Source: Roseibium sp. HPY-6 (lineage in GTDB: Bacteria > Pseudomonadota > Alphaproteobacteria > Rhizobiales > Stappiaceae). From it: DNA of 64,000 bases. Numbering within the stretch: position 1 is the first letter of the stretch; every line of letters begins with the position of its first letter. Position numbers and translations under genes: made by a program. The stretch lies in contig NZ_JBEWCD010000003.1 in the NCBI RefSeq assembly GCF_040530035.1, forward strand, positions 840,192-904,191. Reading direction: 5' to 3'. The notes below the pieces were generated by a model, which had not been told where the DNA came from, ran no database searches, and saw only the letters and a program-made list of their open reading frames with translations. Positions 62,272 to 64,000 of this stretch are shown one piece after another.

Positions 62272-63464
62272 GTGCGCTCTCCCGTGTTCTGCGCGGGCCG
62301 GGCAAAGGCGATGCCCGTGAAAGTCTGGTTAAGGTGCATGGACAGATATTGTTCGCCGTAGGTGTTGAAGCCCACGACATTGTATTTCTGATAGATCTTC
62401 TGAATGCGCTGTGTCGCCTGCCGGTTCTGGGCGTCGATCCTGCGAAGAACACAATCGAAGCCGAGTACGAAATCGACATCCCCGATTTCCCGCACAACGT
62501 TCTCGAAAGCTTCGTTGGTCGACCGGGTCATCCCCGTAGGTTCCGCGACCGTCAGAACGATGCCGTCGTCGATCGCGCAAAAGAACGAGAGCGATCCATC
62601 CGCATTCATCTTCTGAACAGATCGGCAGTAATATTCGCCGCCAACGCGCACAACGAGCGGATGGGACGCAAAACTCATGGGTGACAGCGAGGACGGGTCG
62701 ATGCCGACAGCCCGGGCATATTCCGTCGCCGCCTTGGTTGCGTTGAATTCATAGATGATGCGGCGCTCCGGGTCAGAGCGCGTCACCACCAGCTTGCGCT
62801 CCGTCGGTACGAAGTTGTCGGTTTTGAAAATCTTGAAGGGAACAGCGCTTTTGAAAAACAGCACAAGCGCACAATCGTCCCCGATGTCCCCATTGTGAAT
62901 AAGCGACGTTTGCGTAAACCGCATGCTGTCTCCCGCCGAGCCGCCGAGAAGGGGGATGTCTTCCAGCGCCCAGTGCAGCGCAGCGGTAACCATTTCTTCG
63001 ACAACGGACATGCCGTCGATGAGGCAGACTGCGAAAATTTCGCCCTGATCAGCATCCTTGCCAAGATTGTTGCTGGCACGCTCGAACGTCTGCCTGGCTT
63101 CCTTCACCTGGGCGACGATACGATCGAACCCGATCGAACGGATCCCGTCTATCCGCACTGTCGTTGCAAAGAAGTTGTTTTTCGGAAAGAGGACGGCCAG
63201 ACACTGACCGGTATCGCTTTGCGGACCGCCGATCTCGCCTGCCGTGGAACAGGCGGCATAAACAAGACCGGATGCATGCTCGGACATCCGGTTTCTGATG
63301 AGCTCTGGCGGAAAGCAGTCTTGGGAAAAAAACAAAAGGCCAAGGGCAAACTGCCCGGATCGGGCAGCTGTGCCGATATCAACCCAGAATGAGTGGTCCT
63401 CCGGCTGGTTGGTCGTCAGAACCAACACGCCGCACTCGTGCCGCGTCCCTAACCTTGGGCTCAA
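62268..63464 (-). CDS. FIST-domain sensor protein (NosP-like)
   Basis: Protein of about 398 residues. The N-terminal FIST domain covers about 15-220 (ALGLLFFS, YAACSTAGEIGG, DGMSVVEEMVTAALHWALEDIPLLGGSAGD) and a FIST_C domain follows (HPLVVRVGGEYYCRSVQKMN). NosP members bind heme and sense nitric oxide, controlling a partner kinase. I chose TTG at 63464 with GGGAGGAGAGA upstream; the frame is open to 63617 with no family character before it. The stop overlaps the kinase ATG. Heme ligand not identified here. Confidence 0.85.
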   Translation of the reverse strand: MSPRLGTRHECGVLVLTTNQPEDHSFWVDIGTAARSGQFALGLLFFSQDCFPPELIRNRMSEHASGLVYAACSTAGEIGGPQSDTGQCLAVLFPKNNFFATTVRIDGIRSIGFDRIVAQVKEARQTFERASNNLGKDADQGEIFAVCLIDGMSVVEEMVTAALHWALEDIPLLGGSAGDSMRFTQTSLIHNGDIGDDCALVLFFKSAVPFKIFKTDNFVPTERKLVVTRSDPERRIIYEFNATKAATEYARAVGIDPSSLSPMSFASHPLVVRVGGEYYCRSVQKMNADGSLSFFCAIDDGIVLTVAEPTGMTRSTNEAFENVVREIGDVDFVLGFDCVLRRIDAQNRQATQRIQKIYQKYNVVGFNTYGEQYLSMHLNQTFTGIAFARPAQNTGERT

Positions 63465-63573
63465 TCTCTCCTCCCAGGCACCAGGCTCCCGTTTTTCCGG
63501 GATGTCAGATGCCGAGCCCAATTTGTAGCGCTCGAACCTGAGCCTTGTAAAGCGGGCCACGACCCGGCCTAAA

Positions 63574-63584
63574 GTACAGTGTAC
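63574..63584. promoter_or_regulatory. Short palindrome in the nosP-like/coxG-like divergent gap
   Basis: GTACAGTGTAC is a perfect 5+1+5 dyad in the 185-bp region between two divergent genes. It may be an operator for either; no other copy was noticed. Confidence 0.25.
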
Positions 63585-63649
63585 AGCTGCCTTGCTCTGC
63601 TCTTTTCTAAAGATCAACGACTTTTGAAATATTCCGGTGGGAGGACACT

Positions 63650-64000
63650 ATGGATATGTCGGGCAGCCAGGTGATACCGGCCGAGCGGGAGGCGGTTTGG
63701 CGCGCACTGAATGATCCGGAGGTTCTGAAGGCCTGTATTCCCGGCTGTGAAAGTCTGGAAAAGACTTCCGACACCGAGATGAACGCGCAGGTCACCACGA
63801 AGATCGGGCCGGTCAAGGCGAAGTTCAAAGGTGCTGTTACCCTTGAAAACATCAAAGCTCCGGAAAGCTACACCATAACCGGTGAAGGCAAGGGCGGCGT
63901 GGCCGGCTTCGCCAAGGGGTCCGCTGACGTCAAGCTGGAAGAAGACGGTGCTGAAACTGTGCTGACCTACGAGGCGAAGGCACAAGTGGGTGGCAAGCTT
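63650..64000 (+). CDS. CoxG-like SRPBCC protein (CO dehydrogenase subunit G family), 3' end cut
   Basis: The first 117 codons are visible, running off the window. It opens VIPAEREAVWRALNDPEVLKACIPGCESLEK, the typical CoxG pattern, followed by MNAQVTTKIGPVKAKFKG and the GKGGVAGFAKGSADVKL segment. CoxG anchors molybdenum hydroxylase-type CO dehydrogenases or related aldehyde oxidases to the membrane, so a cox-like operon may follow. GGGAGGACACT precedes the ATG at 63650; ATG at 63656 is possible. Confidence 0.88.
   Translation, partial: MDMSGSQVIPAEREAVWRALNDPEVLKACIPGCESLEKTSDTEMNAQVTTKIGPVKAKFKGAVTLENIKAPESYTITGEGKGGVAGFAKGSADVKLEEDGAETVLTYEAKAQVGGKL

Overview
The window looks like chromosome of a marine or host-associated alphaproteobacterium. 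The evidence is high-GC coding sequence with tightly overlapping ATGA/TAATG gene junctions, a TRAP transporter, an ectoine-degradation module, a PQQ alcohol dehydrogenase locus and a branched-chain-type ABC operon. The mix resembles Stappiaceae (Roseibium/Labrenzia-like), but that is inference; there is no rRNA or other taxonomic marker. I found no tRNA, rRNA, insertion sequence, prophage or CRISPR array. Coding density is very high apart from two AT-rich stretches (about 14.1-14.4 kb and 21.0-21.4 kb). TTG and GTG starts are frequent, and several genes need a start well inside the longest open frame.

Region 1 (1-18.9 kb) is a catabolic island. The left arm (minus strand) has a phytoene-desaturase-like FAD oxidoreductase, a Tat-exported peptide-type binding protein and a DppB-type permease that runs off the window. 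The divergent arm has a cyclase-family metallohydrolase, a second FAD oxidoreductase, a MarR regulator and a two-subunit arylpyruvate/indolepyruvate ferredoxin oxidoreductase (IorA/IorB-like). Then come a kynureninase-like PLP enzyme and a divergent FadR-type GntR regulator with two mirror-image operator sites between them, a bicupin, and a complete Liv-type ABC importer. Together these suggest uptake and oxidation of an aromatic amino-acid-derived or similar aromatic compound.

Region 2 (18.9-27.9 kb) is miscellaneous: a chemoreceptor, an AT-rich gap, an endonuclease/phosphatase-fold protein, a GNAT acetyltransferase, a LysR regulator divergent from a SnoaL-like protein and a VOC protein, a DUF3592-type membrane protein, an outer-membrane barrel protein with a clear terminator, and a MarR regulator.

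Region 3 (27.9-40.1 kb) is the most novel-looking part. It is a translationally coupled operon: flavin/[2Fe-2S] reductase, Rieske dioxygenase alpha and beta, acyl-CoA ligase, a thiolase-fold protein lacking the usual nucleophilic cysteine, a DUF35 zinc-ribbon fused to an SDR domain whose catalytic and cofactor motifs are lost, a second cyclase-family hydrolase, and an intact SDR. A convergent thioesterase and a TRAP transporter follow. A perfect 16-bp palindrome sits in the operon promoter, and a 14/16 copy lies upstream of the TRAP operon, suggesting one regulon, plausibly under the neighbouring MarR protein.

Region 4 (40.2-44.4 kb) is the ectoine/hydroxyectoine degradation set eutB-eutC-doeA-doeB.

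Region 5 (44.5-63.5 kb) is a periplasmic alcohol-oxidation locus. It has a quinoprotein dehydrogenase with the D-x-D lanthanide signature, c-type cytochromes, a MoxJ/XoxJ-like binding protein, the conserved 'PQQ-associated' ABC export set, a TauABC-like importer, and an AgmR-like response regulator with a hybrid kinase and a FIST-domain NosP-like sensor. A NosR-like flavo-iron-sulfur membrane protein with its ApbE flavin transferase is also present, unexpectedly, with no nos genes in view. The window ends inside a CoxG-like gene.
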